The notes under the pieces were generated by a model. That model was not told the DNA's origin and ran no database searches. It saw only the letters and a program-made list of their open reading frames with translations. Made by a program: the position numbers and the translations under genes. Positions 8,891 to 19,355 of a stretch of 64,000 bases of DNA are shown here, piece after piece (within the stretch, counting starts at the first letter, position 1; every line of letters starts with the position of its first letter). Where the stretch lies: assembly GCF_023094245.1 (NCBI RefSeq), contig NZ_JALMEW010000001.1:959130-1023129 (forward strand), written 5' to 3'. The DNA is from Halomonas getboli (GTDB taxonomy: Bacteria; Pseudomonadota; Gammaproteobacteria; Pseudomonadales; Halomonadaceae).

Positions 8891-10553
8891 CGCCACGCCC
8901 GACGACGAGCACCGCGCCCGGGCCACTCGCCAGGCACCGCTGTCGCCGATCTGGATCGTGCCCATCGTGGCACTGCTGATCGGCGCCTGGCTGGTCTATG
9001 ACAGCTATCTGAGCCGCGGGCCGACGATCACCCTGACCATGGAGAGCGCCGACGGCATCGAGGCCGGCAGCACCCTGATCAAGACCCGCAACGTCGAGAT
9101 CGGCCAGGTGGAATCGGTGGACCTGTCCGAGGATCTCTCGAAGGTCGTGCTGACCGCGCGCATGAAGCCCGAGGCCGAACCGATGCTGGTCGAGGACAGC
9201 ACCTTCTGGGTGGTCAAGCCGCGTATCGGCCGCGAGGGCATCAGCGGGCTCAACACGGTGCTGTCCGGCGCCTACCTGCAGCTCGAGCCCGGGGAGAGCG
9301 ACGAGGAGGCCAGCCGCTTCACGGTCACCGAACAGCCGCCGGTGGCCCCGCCCGGCGCCGAGGGCCTGCGCATCAACCTGCTCAGCGAGGTCGGCAACCG
9401 CCTGAGCGTGGGCGACCCGGTCACCTACCACGGCTTCACCGTGGGCCGTGTCGAGGAAGCCGACTTCGACGTCGAGACCCGCCGCATGCACCACCGCATC
9501 TTCATCGAGAGCCCCTATCACCGCCTGGTGACCGACAACACCCGCTTCTGGTCCTCCAGCGGCGTCGACCTGCGGCTCGACTCCGAGGGCGTGCGCGTCA
9601 AGCTCGACTCGCTGGAAGCCATGGTCAGCGGCGGCGTCACCTTCGGCGTGCCCGAGGATCTGCCCCGCGGCCTGAAGGCCGAGCCCGACAGTACCTTCAC
9701 CCTCTACGCCGACGAGGATAGCGCCCGCGAAGGCACCTTCGACCGCTACCTCGAGTACGTGCTGCTGATCGAGGACACCGTGCGCGGCCTGTCCCGCGGC
9801 GCCCCGGTGGAGTTCCGCGGCGTGCGGGTCGGCACCGTGGCCAGCGTGCCGTGGAACTTCACCTCGCCCCAGCCCGAGCGCGACGCGCGGCTGGCGATCC
9901 CGGTGCTGATCCGCATCGAGCCCCAGCGGCTCGGCATCGACAGCGACACCCTGGACCTGGACGAGTGGCACCAGCGCTTCCAGCGGCTGTTCCAGCGCGG
10001 CCTGCGCGCCTCGCTGAAGAGCGGCAACCTGCTGACCGGCGCGCTGTTCGTCGACCTCAGCCTGGACCCGGAGCGCAGCGACGACTATCGGCCCGAGACC
10101 TTCGCCGAACGCCCCGTCTTCCCCACCGCCTCCGGCGGTCTGGCGCAGATCCAGGGCCAGATCACCGCGCTGCTCGACAAGCTCAACGACCTGGAGCTCG
10201 AACCGATCCTCGACGGTCTACAGACCAATCTGGCCACCTCGGAGGCCACCCTGAACCAGGTGCGCCAGCTCACCGCCGGCGTCCAGGAACTGCTCGACGA
10301 TCCCGAGACCCGTGCCCTGCCGGGCGAGCTCAACAGTACCCTGACGGCGCTGCGCGAGACCCTGGACGGCGTGTCGCCCAGTGCGCCGGCCTACCGCAAC
10401 CTCACCGAGACCCTGGATCAGCTCGAGCGCCTGCTGCGCGACCTTCAGCCGACCGCACGCCGCCTCGGCGACAACCCCGGCGCGCTGCTGTTCGACAGCC
10501 TCGGCACCGACGATCCCACGCCCCGCGCCCCGACCGACAGGAGTTCGCCATGA
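8871..10553 (+). CDS. pqiB: Intermembrane lipid transport protein PqiB (triple MCE)
   Basis: PqiB forms the periplasm-spanning MCE tube of the Pqi lipid transport system. The 560 residues start with a short charged cytoplasmic tail and one membrane anchor (SPIWIVPIVALLIGAWLVYDSY, about 26-47). Three MCE domains follow: ADGIEAGSTLIKTRNVEIGQVESV near 59, LSVGDPVTYHGFTVGRVEEA near 178 and LSRGAPVEFRGVRVGTVASV near 306. A helical C-terminal coiled-coil tail (about 420-540) has LxxLEPIL-like heptads that form the needle. The length matches E. coli PqiB. It overlaps pqiA upstream and pqiC downstream (ATGA). Confidence 0.94.
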   Translation: MNDTPPDATPDDEHRARATRQAPLSPIWIVPIVALLIGAWLVYDSYLSRGPTITLTMESADGIEAGSTLIKTRNVEIGQVESVDLSEDLSKVVLTARMKPEAEPMLVEDSTFWVVKPRIGREGISGLNTVLSGAYLQLEPGESDEEASRFTVTEQPPVAPPGAEGLRINLLSEVGNRLSVGDPVTYHGFTVGRVEEADFDVETRRMHHRIFIESPYHRLVTDNTRFWSSSGVDLRLDSEGVRVKLDSLEAMVSGGVTFGVPEDLPRGLKAEPDSTFTLYADEDSAREGTFDRYLEYVLLIEDTVRGLSRGAPVEFRGVRVGTVASVPWNFTSPQPERDARLAIPVLIRIEPQRLGIDSDTLDLDEWHQRFQRLFQRGLRASLKSGNLLTGALFVDLSLDPERSDDYRPETFAERPVFPTASGGLAQIQGQITALLDKLNDLELEPILDGLQTNLATSEATLNQVRQLTAGVQELLDDPETRALPGELNSTLTALRETLDGVSPSAPAYRNLTETLDQLERLLRDLQPTARRLGDNPGALLFDSLGTDDPTPRAPTDRSSP

Positions 10554-11149
10554 TCGTATCGCGCGCCCTGCTGCCCCTGGCGGCCCTGCTGTGGCTGACC
10601 GGCTGCGCCCTGGACGGCGCACCGGCGACCCGCTATGCCCTGCCCGACGTCGACGCGTCGGCCGGCAGCGAGGCGGCCGCCGAGCACTCCCTGGTGCTGC
10701 GCCCGCTGCGCCTCGCGCCGCTGCTGGACACCCAGGGCATCGTCGTGCAGCTCGACGACATCACCCTGCGCGAGGCCAGCGGCCATCGCTGGGCCGAGCC
10801 GCTGGGCCGACAGCTCGAGCGCGGCCTGCGCGAGCGGCTGGCCGCCGCGCTGCCTGACACCCGGGTGCTGCTCGACGGTGAAGCCGGCGGGGCAGACGAA
10901 CCGCTGCAGCTGCGCGTCAATGTGGAGCGCTTCCAGGGCCAGCCCGACGGCCGGGCGGTGGCCGCCGGGCGCTGGCAGCTGCTGGACGCCGACCAGGTCC
11001 TGCTCGATGCCGCCGGCTTTCGCGTCGCCACGCCCCTGGCCGAAGACGGCTACCCGGCCCTGGTGCGGGCGCTCGGCCGCAGCTGGGACGGCGTGGCCGA
11101 GCGAATCGCGGCGGCGGTCGCACGCCAGCAGCGTCGCGTGACACCGTGA
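10550..11149 (+). CDS. pqiC: Outer-membrane lipoprotein PqiC
   Basis: PqiC is the lipoprotein that docks the PqiB needle at the outer membrane. The 199-residue product has a signal peptide ending in a lipobox, LLWLTGC, at about residues 11-17. A body of the ABC-type transport auxiliary (PF03886-like) family follows, with RYALPDV near the start and the QLDDITLREASGHRWAEPLG segment typical of PqiC/YmbA. The start ATG overlaps the pqiB stop codon (ATGA), with GGAG 6 nt upstream. Confidence 0.9.
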   Translation: MIVSRALLPLAALLWLTGCALDGAPATRYALPDVDASAGSEAAAEHSLVLRPLRLAPLLDTQGIVVQLDDITLREASGHRWAEPLGRQLERGLRERLAAALPDTRVLLDGEAGGADEPLQLRVNVERFQGQPDGRAVAAGRWQLLDADQVLLDAAGFRVATPLAEDGYPALVRALGRSWDGVAERIAAAVARQQRRVTP

Positions 11150-11302
11150 CGCAGCCACGCCTCGGCTGCGCCTTTTCCGGCGCTATGGCATAATACGCGC
11201 CTCTCGCGGCCGCATCCGCCGCCGCGACTCACCTCATTCCCACGTCTCGCCTGGCCCGGCCGCCGTTGCGGCAGGCCGGCGTGACGTTGCCGCGGAGACT
11301 GC

Positions 11303-12634
<1,332 letters not shown>

Positions 12635-12693
12635 TATCCGACAATGCGAATGTATTCGCTTCATCGGCTGACACGACGCCTGCAAGGATGCCC

Positions 12694-13197
12694 ATGGACC
12701 CGCAAGAGCTGATCCACGACTACCGCCGCTGGCAGCGCTTCCAGCGCCAGGCCCAACTCGACCGCGAGCACCGCGCGGCCTGGCAGCAGCTGGAATCCGC
12801 CGGCGTCTCCGCCCAGCGCACCACCGAGGCCTATCGCAGCATGGCCGACAAGGCCGCCACCCAGGGTGCCTGCTACCGCACCTTGTTCCAGCGCGAGCTC
12901 GCCTCCGGCGAGCGGCTGGCCTGCGAGGGCTGGCTGTTCGTGCGCCGGGTGCTCGCCGAGGGCGGGGCCACCCGGGTGCGCGCCTCCCTGCTGCCGAGCT
13001 TCACCCTGACCGACGGCGCCCTGTCGCCGTCCGAGGCGACCGCCGAAGCCATGACGCTGGAGATCTTCGATCAGCTGCTGGTCGACCGCGGCCTGGCCAG
13101 CGTGGCGCGCGTCGACCGCATCGATGCCCGCGGCGACAGCCACTTCATCACCCTGATCGACAGCGTGCGAGGCGATCTGCGTCAACATATGAGCTGA
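12694..13197 (+). CDS. Hypothetical protein
   Basis: I do not recognise this 167-residue protein. It begins MDPQELIHDYRRWQRFQRQAQLDREHRAAWQQLE, a charged helical stretch. A mixed alpha/beta region with two cysteines follows (GACYRTLF and RLACEGWLF). It has no signal peptide or membrane segment and is probably cytosolic. An AAGGA ribosome site fits the ATG at 12694 better than the ATG at 12688. It lies 59 nt after rhlE and 3 nt before the next unknown gene, so the two unknowns are probably co-transcribed. Confidence 0.6.
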   Translation: MDPQELIHDYRRWQRFQRQAQLDREHRAAWQQLESAGVSAQRTTEAYRSMADKAATQGACYRTLFQRELASGERLACEGWLFVRRVLAEGGATRVRASLLPSFTLTDGALSPSEATAEAMTLEIFDQLLVDRGLASVARVDRIDARGDSHFITLIDSVRGDLRQHMS

Positions 13198-13200
13198 GCC

Positions 13201-13734
13201 ATGTGGAAGAGACTGTTTGGCAAGCCCCCGATCCGCGTCTGGGTGATCAAGCAGGTCGACGCCGACCTACTCCACCTGTGCGGCGAGGGCAGGATCTCGC
13301 CCGACGGCAAGCGGGCGCGAGACGAGGTAATCACCGCGCTGAGGCGCGGCGAATACCGCGGTGCGGTGGAAATGATCGATAACGGCCTGGTGCTCAATGC
13401 CCGGCTGTTCGCCGCCCTGCTGCCGGATGACGCCTTCCATCTCGACGCCGATGGTCTCGCCCACTGGCAGGACCAGACCTGGCGCGTCGCCAAGGTCCCC
13501 CAGCGCTGCTGGACCTACGAAGGCCTCCTGGTGGCCCGCGCCATGGCCCATGGCGACTTCGACCTGGTCAGCAGCGAGGACGTCAGCGGCATTCGCCGGC
13601 GCGCCGCCAGCGAAGGCCTGGCCGCGTCGAACTCGCTGCAGTTCGGCGCCGCCGACGAGCTCGAGGGCGAAGCCGAATTCGCCGAGCGCTGGCGACGCCG
13701 CCGACAGACGGAAGACCAGCATGACGACGACTGA
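13201..13734 (+). CDS. Hypothetical protein
   Basis: I do not recognise this 177-residue protein. It starts MWKRLFGKPPIRVWVIKQVDAD and has no obvious catalytic motif, signal peptide or membrane helix. The C-terminus is strongly charged (EFAERWRRRRQTEDQHDDD). It begins 3 nt after the preceding unknown gene and overlaps the following MFS gene by 14 nt, so all three are likely one transcript. Codon use resembles the neighbours, so there is no sign of recent transfer. Confidence 0.6.
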   Translation: MWKRLFGKPPIRVWVIKQVDADLLHLCGEGRISPDGKRARDEVITALRRGEYRGAVEMIDNGLVLNARLFAALLPDDAFHLDADGLAHWQDQTWRVAKVPQRCWTYEGLLVARAMAHGDFDLVSSEDVSGIRRRAASEGLAASNSLQFGAADELEGEAEFAERWRRRRQTEDQHDDD

Positions 13735-14947
13735 TCACCGTGCACACCACCGGGCCTCACCGGCGCCCTGGGCGTTCATCGCCCTGATGGTACTGGTCGG
13801 CCTCAATCTGCGCCCGGCGCTGTCGTCGCTGGCCCCGCTGCTGCCGCGCATCGAGGCCGACACCGGCCTGCCGATGCTGGCCATCGGTGCCCTGACCACC
13901 CTGCCCGTGCTGTGCCTGGGCCTGTTCGCGCCCTCGGCGCCCTGGCTGTCGCGCCGGCTGGGCACCGAGCGCACCCTGTCGCTGGCGCTGCTGGTGCTGG
14001 CCGTGGGCCTCGGGCTGCGCGGGCTGGCTCAGCCGGCATGGCTGTTCGCCGGCACGCTGCTGGTAGGTGCCGGCATCGGCATTGCCGGCACCCTGCTGCC
14101 CGCCCTGGTCAAGCGCGAGCTGCCCGACAGCGCCGACCTGATGACCGGCGTCTACACCATGGCACTGTGCCTGGGCGGCGCGCTGGGCGCCGGTCTCAGC
14201 ATCCCGCTGACGGAAGCGCTGGGCGGCTGGACCTATTCGCTGATCAGCTGGGCCGCGCTGGCGGTCGTCAGCCTGATCGCCTGGCAGACGCTGATGCCGT
14301 CCCATAGGCCCCCGCCGACGACCGCGCCCGCCCGCGGCGATTCCGGCGCACTGCTGCGCCAGCCGCTGGCCTGGCAGGTGACCCTCTACATGGGCTGCCA
14401 GTCCTCGCTGGCCTATATCGTCTTCGGCTGGCTGCCAACCCTGCTGGTGGAACGCGGCTACGACGAGGCCGAGGCCGGCTGGATGACCGGCGCCTCGGTG
14501 ATGCTGCAGCTCGGCGCGGCGCTGTCCGCCCCCTGGGTGGCGCGCCTGGGTCGCGATCAGCGTCCTGCCCTGGTGCTGGTACTGAGCCTGATCGCCGCCG
14601 GCTTCTGGGTGCTGCTCCAGGGCCCCGCCGAGTGGCGCTGGGCCGGGGTCACCATGCTCGGCTTCGGTCAGGGCGGCGGCTTCAGCCTGGCGCTGTCGCT
14701 GATCGTGCTGCGCACCGCCGATGCCCGCCTGGCCGGCAAGCTCTCGGGCATGGTCCAGGGCGTAGGCTATGCCCTGGCGTCGCTGGGTCCGCTGGGCGTC
14801 GGCGTGATGCTGGAGCTCGACCTGGGCCTCGCCGGCATCACCGCGGCGCTGATGGCCGTGGCCGCCGCCGCCGCCGGCTTCGCCCTGCTGGCCGGGCGCA
14901 ATCGCCGCCTGGCCAGCGATGACGCGGGCCGGCTCGTCGTTCGCTGA
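13721..14947 (+). CDS. MFS transporter, CynX/NimT family
   Basis: This inner-membrane transporter of the major facilitator superfamily belongs to the cyanate/nitroimidazole-type (CynX/NimT) branch. The 408-residue protein has 12 predicted membrane segments. It carries the family-typical opening GLNLRPALSSLAPLLPRIEADTG near residue 26, with the Asn-Leu-Arg-Pro-Ala motif, and WLSRRLGTERTL between helices 2 and 3. The ATG at 13721 overlaps the upstream gene by 14 nt. No cyn genes lie nearby, so the substrate is not indicated. Confidence 0.85.
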   Translation: MTTTDHRAHHRASPAPWAFIALMVLVGLNLRPALSSLAPLLPRIEADTGLPMLAIGALTTLPVLCLGLFAPSAPWLSRRLGTERTLSLALLVLAVGLGLRGLAQPAWLFAGTLLVGAGIGIAGTLLPALVKRELPDSADLMTGVYTMALCLGGALGAGLSIPLTEALGGWTYSLISWAALAVVSLIAWQTLMPSHRPPPTTAPARGDSGALLRQPLAWQVTLYMGCQSSLAYIVFGWLPTLLVERGYDEAEAGWMTGASVMLQLGAALSAPWVARLGRDQRPALVLVLSLIAAGFWVLLQGPAEWRWAGVTMLGFGQGGGFSLALSLIVLRTADARLAGKLSGMVQGVGYALASLGPLGVGVMLELDLGLAGITAALMAVAAAAAGFALLAGRNRRLASDDAGRLVVR

Positions 14948-15055
14948 ATCAGTGCACTGATCCAGAGTCCGCTGAATCCGGCGCCGACGCCATACGCCTC
15001 TTGCCTGGCGACGCAGGCGCTCTATCATGAGCCCCAACCTCAGCCTGGAGCTTCC

Positions 15056-16108
15056 ATGACGTCATCCGCTTCTTCCCTGCTGGTCATCTACACCGGCGGT
15101 ACCTTCGGCATGGTGGAAAGCCCCGATGGGCTGGTCCCCGGCCACGACATCGAGGCCCGCCTGCGCGCCGCCCTGGCCACCCTGCCGCCGAGCCGCCAGG
15201 CCGGGCTGGCCGAGTTCCGGCTCATCGCCACGCCGACACCCATCGACTCCAGCGCCGCCACTCCCGGCGACTGGCAGCGCCTGGCCGGCCTGATCGCCGA
15301 TCACTACGCCGACCACGCCGGCATCGTGGTGATCCACGGCACCGACACCCTGGCCTGGACCGCCTCCAGCCTGGCCTACCAGCTGCAAGGCCTGGATCGC
15401 CCGGTGGTGGTTACCGGCGCCATGCAGCCGCTGGAGGCCTCCGACAGCGATGCGCTGGCCAACATCGAGGCGGCGCTGCGCTTCGCCGCCGAGCCACGGC
15501 TGCAGGAAGTGGCGATCTGCTTCGCCGGCCGCCTGCTGCGCGGCGTATGCAGCCGCAAGTGGCAGACCCAGGACGCCGATGCCTTCGTGTCGCCCAATCA
15601 TCCGCCGCTCGGCGAATGGGTCGACGACGATGCGGTGCTCTACCCGGGCCGCGGCCTGGAGCGCACCCAGCGCGGCGCCCCGCGCTTCGAGCTGCCCGAC
15701 TATGCCCCGCTGGCCGCCGGCGCGGTGCCGCGTATCGTGCTGTGGCCGGGGCTCGCCGCCTGGCAGCTGGAGGCCTGGCTGCTGGACGATCGGGTCAAGG
15801 GCGCGCTGCTGGAGGTCTGGGGCGGCGGCAACATCCCGGACGATCCGCGCCTGGCGGGCGTGCTGGCCCAGGCCGTCGGCGAGGGCAAGCTGATCGCCGC
15901 CATCAGCCAGTGCCCCCACGGCGCGGTGGCCATCGGCCACTACGCCGCCGGGCAGGCATTGTCCGAAGCCGGCGTGCTGTCCGGCGACGACATGACGCCG
16001 GAGGCCGCCGTGGCCAAGCTGGTGCATCTGCTCGCTCAGCCGCTGCCGGAGGAGGAGCGCCGTCGGCGCTTCCTGACGCCGCTGGTCGGCGAGCGCGCCG
16101 CCCCCTGA
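15056..16108 (+). CDS. ansA: L-asparaginase, cytoplasmic type I
   Basis: This enzyme hydrolyses L-asparagine to aspartate and ammonia. The 350-residue protein carries both active-site threonine motifs: YTGGTFGM at 12-19 and HGTDTLAWTAS at 94-104. The substrate loop TPIDSSAATPGDW lies between them. No signal peptide is present, which supports the cytoplasmic type I (AnsA) rather than the periplasmic high-affinity type II. The length is close to E. coli AnsA (338). It is transcribed alone, after a 108-nt gap from the MFS gene. Confidence 0.88.
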   Translation: MTSSASSLLVIYTGGTFGMVESPDGLVPGHDIEARLRAALATLPPSRQAGLAEFRLIATPTPIDSSAATPGDWQRLAGLIADHYADHAGIVVIHGTDTLAWTASSLAYQLQGLDRPVVVTGAMQPLEASDSDALANIEAALRFAAEPRLQEVAICFAGRLLRGVCSRKWQTQDADAFVSPNHPPLGEWVDDDAVLYPGRGLERTQRGAPRFELPDYAPLAAGAVPRIVLWPGLAAWQLEAWLLDDRVKGALLEVWGGGNIPDDPRLAGVLAQAVGEGKLIAAISQCPHGAVAIGHYAAGQALSEAGVLSGDDMTPEAAVAKLVHLLAQPLPEEERRRRFLTPLVGERAAP

Positions 16109-16225
16109 AGGACGCGCGCCGGGATCGGACGGCCCAGCGTTGAAGACGCCGCGACCGCCCCATGGTCAGGGCGAGGCGCGAGCGGCTAGAGTGGAGACAC
16201 ACGTCCGCCTCACAGGTAGCCCGAC

Positions 16226-16462
16226 ATGGAACATCCGGATCATCCCTTCAGCGAACTCTTCGAACAGCTCGGACTGGCCTCGGAGCCGGCCGCCATCCAG
16301 CGCTTCATCGAGCGTAACTCGCCGATTCCGGAGAATGTGGAACTGCCCGATGCGCCCTGCTGGAACGAGGGCCAGGCGGAGTTCCTGCGCGAGGCCATCG
16401 AGGCCGACGCCGACTGGGCCGAAGTCGTCGACCATCTGAATGCCTCGCTGCGCAAGGACTGA
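16226..16462 (+). CDS. DUF2789 family protein
   Basis: A 78-residue acidic protein matching the DUF2789 pattern: PFSELFEQLGL at the start, the central IERNSPIPENVELPDAPCWNEGQAEFLREAI and the DADWAEVVDHLNASLRKD end. Members are small proteins of unknown function found in gammaproteobacteria. It has no membrane segment. It converges on a START-like gene with a 15-bp stem hairpin between them. Confidence 0.85.
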   Translation: MEHPDHPFSELFEQLGLASEPAAIQRFIERNSPIPENVELPDAPCWNEGQAEFLREAIEADADWAEVVDHLNASLRKD

Positions 16463-16496
16463 CCAGGCAGCACCTGGAACAAAGCAACGCCACCCA

Positions 16497-16530
16497 ACGA
16501 GAACGCCGCCCATTCGGGCGGCGTTCTCGT
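16497..16530. terminator. Bidirectional hairpin between convergent genes
   Basis: A perfect 15-bp stem (arms 16497-16511 and 16516-16530, loop ATTC) sits between the DUF2789 gene and the convergent START-like gene. No clean T tract follows on either side, so termination is inferred from position and stem strength. Confidence 0.6.
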
Positions 16531-16542
16531 TGCCGGGTCACG

Positions 16543-16953
16543 CTATAGCCTGGCCGCGACGCGATCCAGGATCTGCTGGCTGACCCGATTGACCAGCGGC
16601 GTCACCGCACGCTTGACGGCCTTCTCCACCAGCCGGCTCTGGATCTCGTATTCCAGCGTCAGCGCCACCTCGGTGCCCTCGGGCACCGGCGTCAGCCGAT
16701 AGCGACCGCGGTTCCTGACGCCGCTGCGCGACTCCCAGGCCAGCGCCTCCGGGGCGCGACGCTCGGTGATCTCCACCTCGAAGGTCCAGTCCATGCGCAC
16801 CGCGTGAACGTGCCAGCGGTAGCGCCCCTCGCCCAGCGGCTCGATGCGCTCGATCAGGTCCGAATAGTCGACGAAGTCCTCGACCCGCTCGAGCAGGGCG
16901 AAGACGCGCTCGGGCGGCGCCTCGAGAATGGCGCGGTGTTCGATGGTGGCCAT
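16543..16953 (-). CDS. SRPBCC (START-like) family protein
   Basis: A 136-residue protein of the SRPBCC/START-like fold, related to polyketide cyclase/CoQ-binding proteins. It begins [27 protein letters not shown], the typical first strand and helix-grip helix, and has the [22 protein letters not shown] strands and a long C-terminal helix. Family members bind hydrophobic ligands in the central pocket, but no ligand is indicated here. The ATG at 16953 has an AAGGA site; it is divergent from queC. The protein is clearly not RatA by length and ends. Confidence 0.8.
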   Translation of the reverse strand: MATIEHRAILEAPPERVFALLERVEDFVDYSDLIERIEPLGEGRYRWHVHAVRMDWTFEVEITERRAPEALAWESRSGVRNRGRYRLTPVPEGTEVALTLEYEIQSRLVEKAVKRAVTPLVNRVSQQILDRVAARL

Positions 16954-17135
16954 GCCGTTTCCTTGTGCTGAGGGCCTCGGGAGTGGCCTGCCAGCTTCAC
17001 CGACGCCCCAGGGGGATGTCCAGTACGCGATCCTGGAAGAGGCGACGGCCTGGCACCTGTCTCCTTGGTCAAGTACACTCCCCGTCCGCCGGACCGGACC
17101 CCGGTAAAGAAAATTCTCCGACCAAAGGTTTTCCC

Positions 17136-17876
17136 ATGTCCGATTCCTCACATCCGGCCACCGTGGTGATCTACTCCGGTGGCATGGACTCCTATACCGT
17201 GCTGCATCGCGCCCTGCGCGAGGGCCGCGAGGTCCACGCCCTGTCCTTCGACTACGGCCAGCGCCATGCCCGCGAGCTCGAGGTCGCCCGCGAGGTCTGC
17301 CGCGAGCTCGGCGTACCCCACCAAGTGGTCGACATCACCACCATCCATGGCCTGATCGACGCCTCGGCGCTCACCGACTCAAGCCAGGCACTGCCCGACG
17401 CCGACTACGCCGAGGCCAATCTCAAGGCCACCGTGGTGCCCAACCGCAACATGGTGCTGCTGTCGCTGGCCATCGCCAAGGCGGTCAACATCGGCGCCGA
17501 CCGGGTCGACTACGGCGCCCACGGCGGCGATCACGTGCTCTATCCGGACTGCCGCCCCGAGTTCGTCGAGGCCATGAACGCCGTGGCCGGCATCGCCAAC
17601 TTCGAGCCGGTGACCCTGCATGCGCCCTACCTGCGCGCCGGCAAGGACGAGATCCTCGCCGAGGGCCTGGCCATGGGGCTCGACTACGGCAAGACCTGGA
17701 CCTGCTACCGCGGCGAGGCCCTGGCCTGCGGCCGCTGTGGCAGCTGCCGCGAGCGACTCGCCGCCTTCGCCGCCAACGGCGCCGTCGATCCCATCGCCTA
17801 TGACACCACAGGCGACGAGGCCGACGCCTCTTCACGGCGGCCCGATGTCGACGCCGAAGGAACCGATGATGTATAG
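17136..17876 (+). CDS. queC: 7-cyano-7-deazaguanine synthase QueC
   Basis: QueC converts 7-carboxy-7-deazaguanine to preQ0 using ATP and ammonia, the third dedicated step of queuosine synthesis. The 246 residues contain the PP-loop SGGMDS at 14-19 and the zinc-binding cysteine set Cys190, Cys198, Cys201 and Cys204 (Cx7Cx2Cx2C), as in the family. The C-terminal 25 residues ([21 protein letters not shown]) are a charged extension beyond the usual end. It overlaps the queE start by 8 nt. An in-frame upstream reading frame exists, but the ATG at 17136 matches family N-termini. Confidence 0.94.
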   Translation: MSDSSHPATVVIYSGGMDSYTVLHRALREGREVHALSFDYGQRHARELEVAREVCRELGVPHQVVDITTIHGLIDASALTDSSQALPDADYAEANLKATVVPNRNMVLLSLAIAKAVNIGADRVDYGAHGGDHVLYPDCRPEFVEAMNAVAGIANFEPVTLHAPYLRAGKDEILAEGLAMGLDYGKTWTCYRGEALACGRCGSCRERLAAFAANGAVDPIAYDTTGDEADASSRRPDVDAEGTDDV

Positions 17877-18510
17877 CGTCAAGGAAGCCTTCTACTCGCT
17901 GCAGGGCGAAGGCGGCCAGGCCGGTCGCGCCAGCGTGTTCTGCCGCTTCAGCGGCTGCAATCTGTGGTCGGGGCGCGAGGCCGATCGCGCCGCCGCGGCC
18001 TGCCGCTTCTGCGACACCGACATCCGCGGCACCGACGGCCAGCACGGCGGCCGCTTCAATGAGGCCGAGGCCCTGGCCGATCACCTGATCGCGCTATGGC
18101 CGGACGCCCCGGGCACCGCAACGCCCCAGGTGATCTTCACCGGCGGCGAGCCGCTGCTGCAGCTCGACGAGGCGCTGATCGAGGCCATGCACGAGCGCGG
18201 CTTCGACGTCGCCGTGGAGACCAACGGCACCCTGCCGGCGCCGCCGGGCATCGACTGGCTGTGCGTCAGTCCCAAGGGCGAGACCGTGCTGACCCAAACC
18301 TCCGGCGACGAGCTCAAGCTGGTCTATCCGCAGAGCGACGCGCCGCCCGAGCGCTTCACCGCTCTGGACTTCCATCACTTCTTCCTGCAGCCGATGGATA
18401 CCGCGGCGGTCGGCGGCGGAGACGTCACCGCCGACACCGTGGCCTACTGCCTGAGCCATCCCCAGTGGCGGCTGTCGCTGCAGACCCACAAGATCACGGG
18501 GATCGACTGA
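17869..18510 (+). CDS. queE: 7-carboxy-7-deazaguanine synthase QueE (radical SAM)
   Basis: QueE is a radical-SAM enzyme that contracts the pterin ring of 6-carboxytetrahydropterin to 7-carboxy-7-deazaguanine. The 213-residue product begins [15 protein letters not shown]. It carries the QueE-specific cluster-binding spacing Cys30-x14-Cys45-x2-Cys48 and the FTGGEPLLQ motif (SAM binding). AAGGA precedes two adjacent ATGs (17866 and 17869); spacing favours 17869. It overlaps queC upstream and is linked to the QueD-like gene by an ATGA overlap, so the three are translationally coupled. Confidence 0.94.
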   Translation: MYSVKEAFYSLQGEGGQAGRASVFCRFSGCNLWSGREADRAAAACRFCDTDIRGTDGQHGGRFNEAEALADHLIALWPDAPGTATPQVIFTGGEPLLQLDEALIEAMHERGFDVAVETNGTLPAPPGIDWLCVSPKGETVLTQTSGDELKLVYPQSDAPPERFTALDFHHFFLQPMDTAAVGGGDVTADTVAYCLSHPQWRLSLQTHKITGID

Positions 18511-19355
18511 TGACGCTGTTCGTCAACCGCCTCACCCATCTCGACGCCTCGCTGTGGTGCCCGGAGCGCGGGCTGATCGGCGCCAGCTGGCGGGTCGACG
18601 CCGAGCTCGACGGCGAGCTCGGCGAGGACGGCATGCTGTTCGACTTCGGCGAGGTCAAGCCGTGGATCAAGTCGCACATCGACCAGGGCCCCGATCACAC
18701 CCTGCTGGTGCCCACCGAGGCGCCGGGCGTCAACGTCCACGACTGCGCCGAGGGCCTGTGCGTGCGCGCCGAGTCGCCCTACCCGTTCGAGGTGCGCGGC
18801 CCGCGCCAGGCCTTCGCCCTGCTGCCCTGGCCGGCCATCACCGCCGAGCGCCTGGCCGAGCACCTGTCCGCCTCGCTCAGCCGTCAGCCGCCGGCCCGGG
18901 TCGAGGCGATCCGCCTGACGTTGACCGACGAGGCCATCGACGGCGCCGCCTACACCTACAGCCATGGCCTCAAGCGCCACGCCGGCAACTGCCAGCGCAT
19001 CGCCCACGGCCATCGCTCGCGGCTGCACGTGTGGCAGGACGGCGAGCGCCGCCCGGCGCTGGAGGCCGAGTGGGCCGAGCGCCTCGCCGATCGCTACCTG
19101 GTGGACGAGGCCGACGTGGTCGAGGGCCTCGACACCACCTTCAACGGCCGGCTGACCACCCGCTACACGGCCGAACAGGGCCGCTTCGCCCTGACCCTGC
19201 CGCGGGAGCGCTGCATCCCGATGCCGACCCCGACCACGGTGGAGCAGATCGCCGCCTGGCTGGCCGGAGAGATCGCCCGCGAGACCGGCCGCGCCACCCG
19301 CGTCCAGGCCTTCGAGGGCATCGACAAGGGGGCGCTGGCGGAGGCCGAGGCGTGA
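18510..19355 (+). CDS. QueD-like 6-carboxytetrahydropterin synthase, tandem T-fold protein
   Basis: The context (directly after queC and queE) and motifs point to 6-carboxytetrahydropterin synthase (QueD), which makes the queuosine precursor. The protein is 281 residues, about twice E. coli QueD (121). The C-terminal half has the zinc-ligand pattern His152, Cys161, His166, His168 (SHGLKRHAGNCQRIAHGH) and PTTVEQIAAWLAGEI. The N-terminal half has the DFGEVK motif (45-50), Asp62-His63 and Glu88 but lacks the zinc histidines, having DASLW and GASW in their places. This is a fused, complementary pair of T-folds. A single-domain-like function and a different pterin substrate are both possible. Confidence 0.75.
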   Translation: MTLFVNRLTHLDASLWCPERGLIGASWRVDAELDGELGEDGMLFDFGEVKPWIKSHIDQGPDHTLLVPTEAPGVNVHDCAEGLCVRAESPYPFEVRGPRQAFALLPWPAITAERLAEHLSASLSRQPPARVEAIRLTLTDEAIDGAAYTYSHGLKRHAGNCQRIAHGHRSRLHVWQDGERRPALEAEWAERLADRYLVDEADVVEGLDTTFNGRLTTRYTAEQGRFALTLPRERCIPMPTPTTVEQIAAWLAGEIARETGRATRVQAFEGIDKGALAEAEA

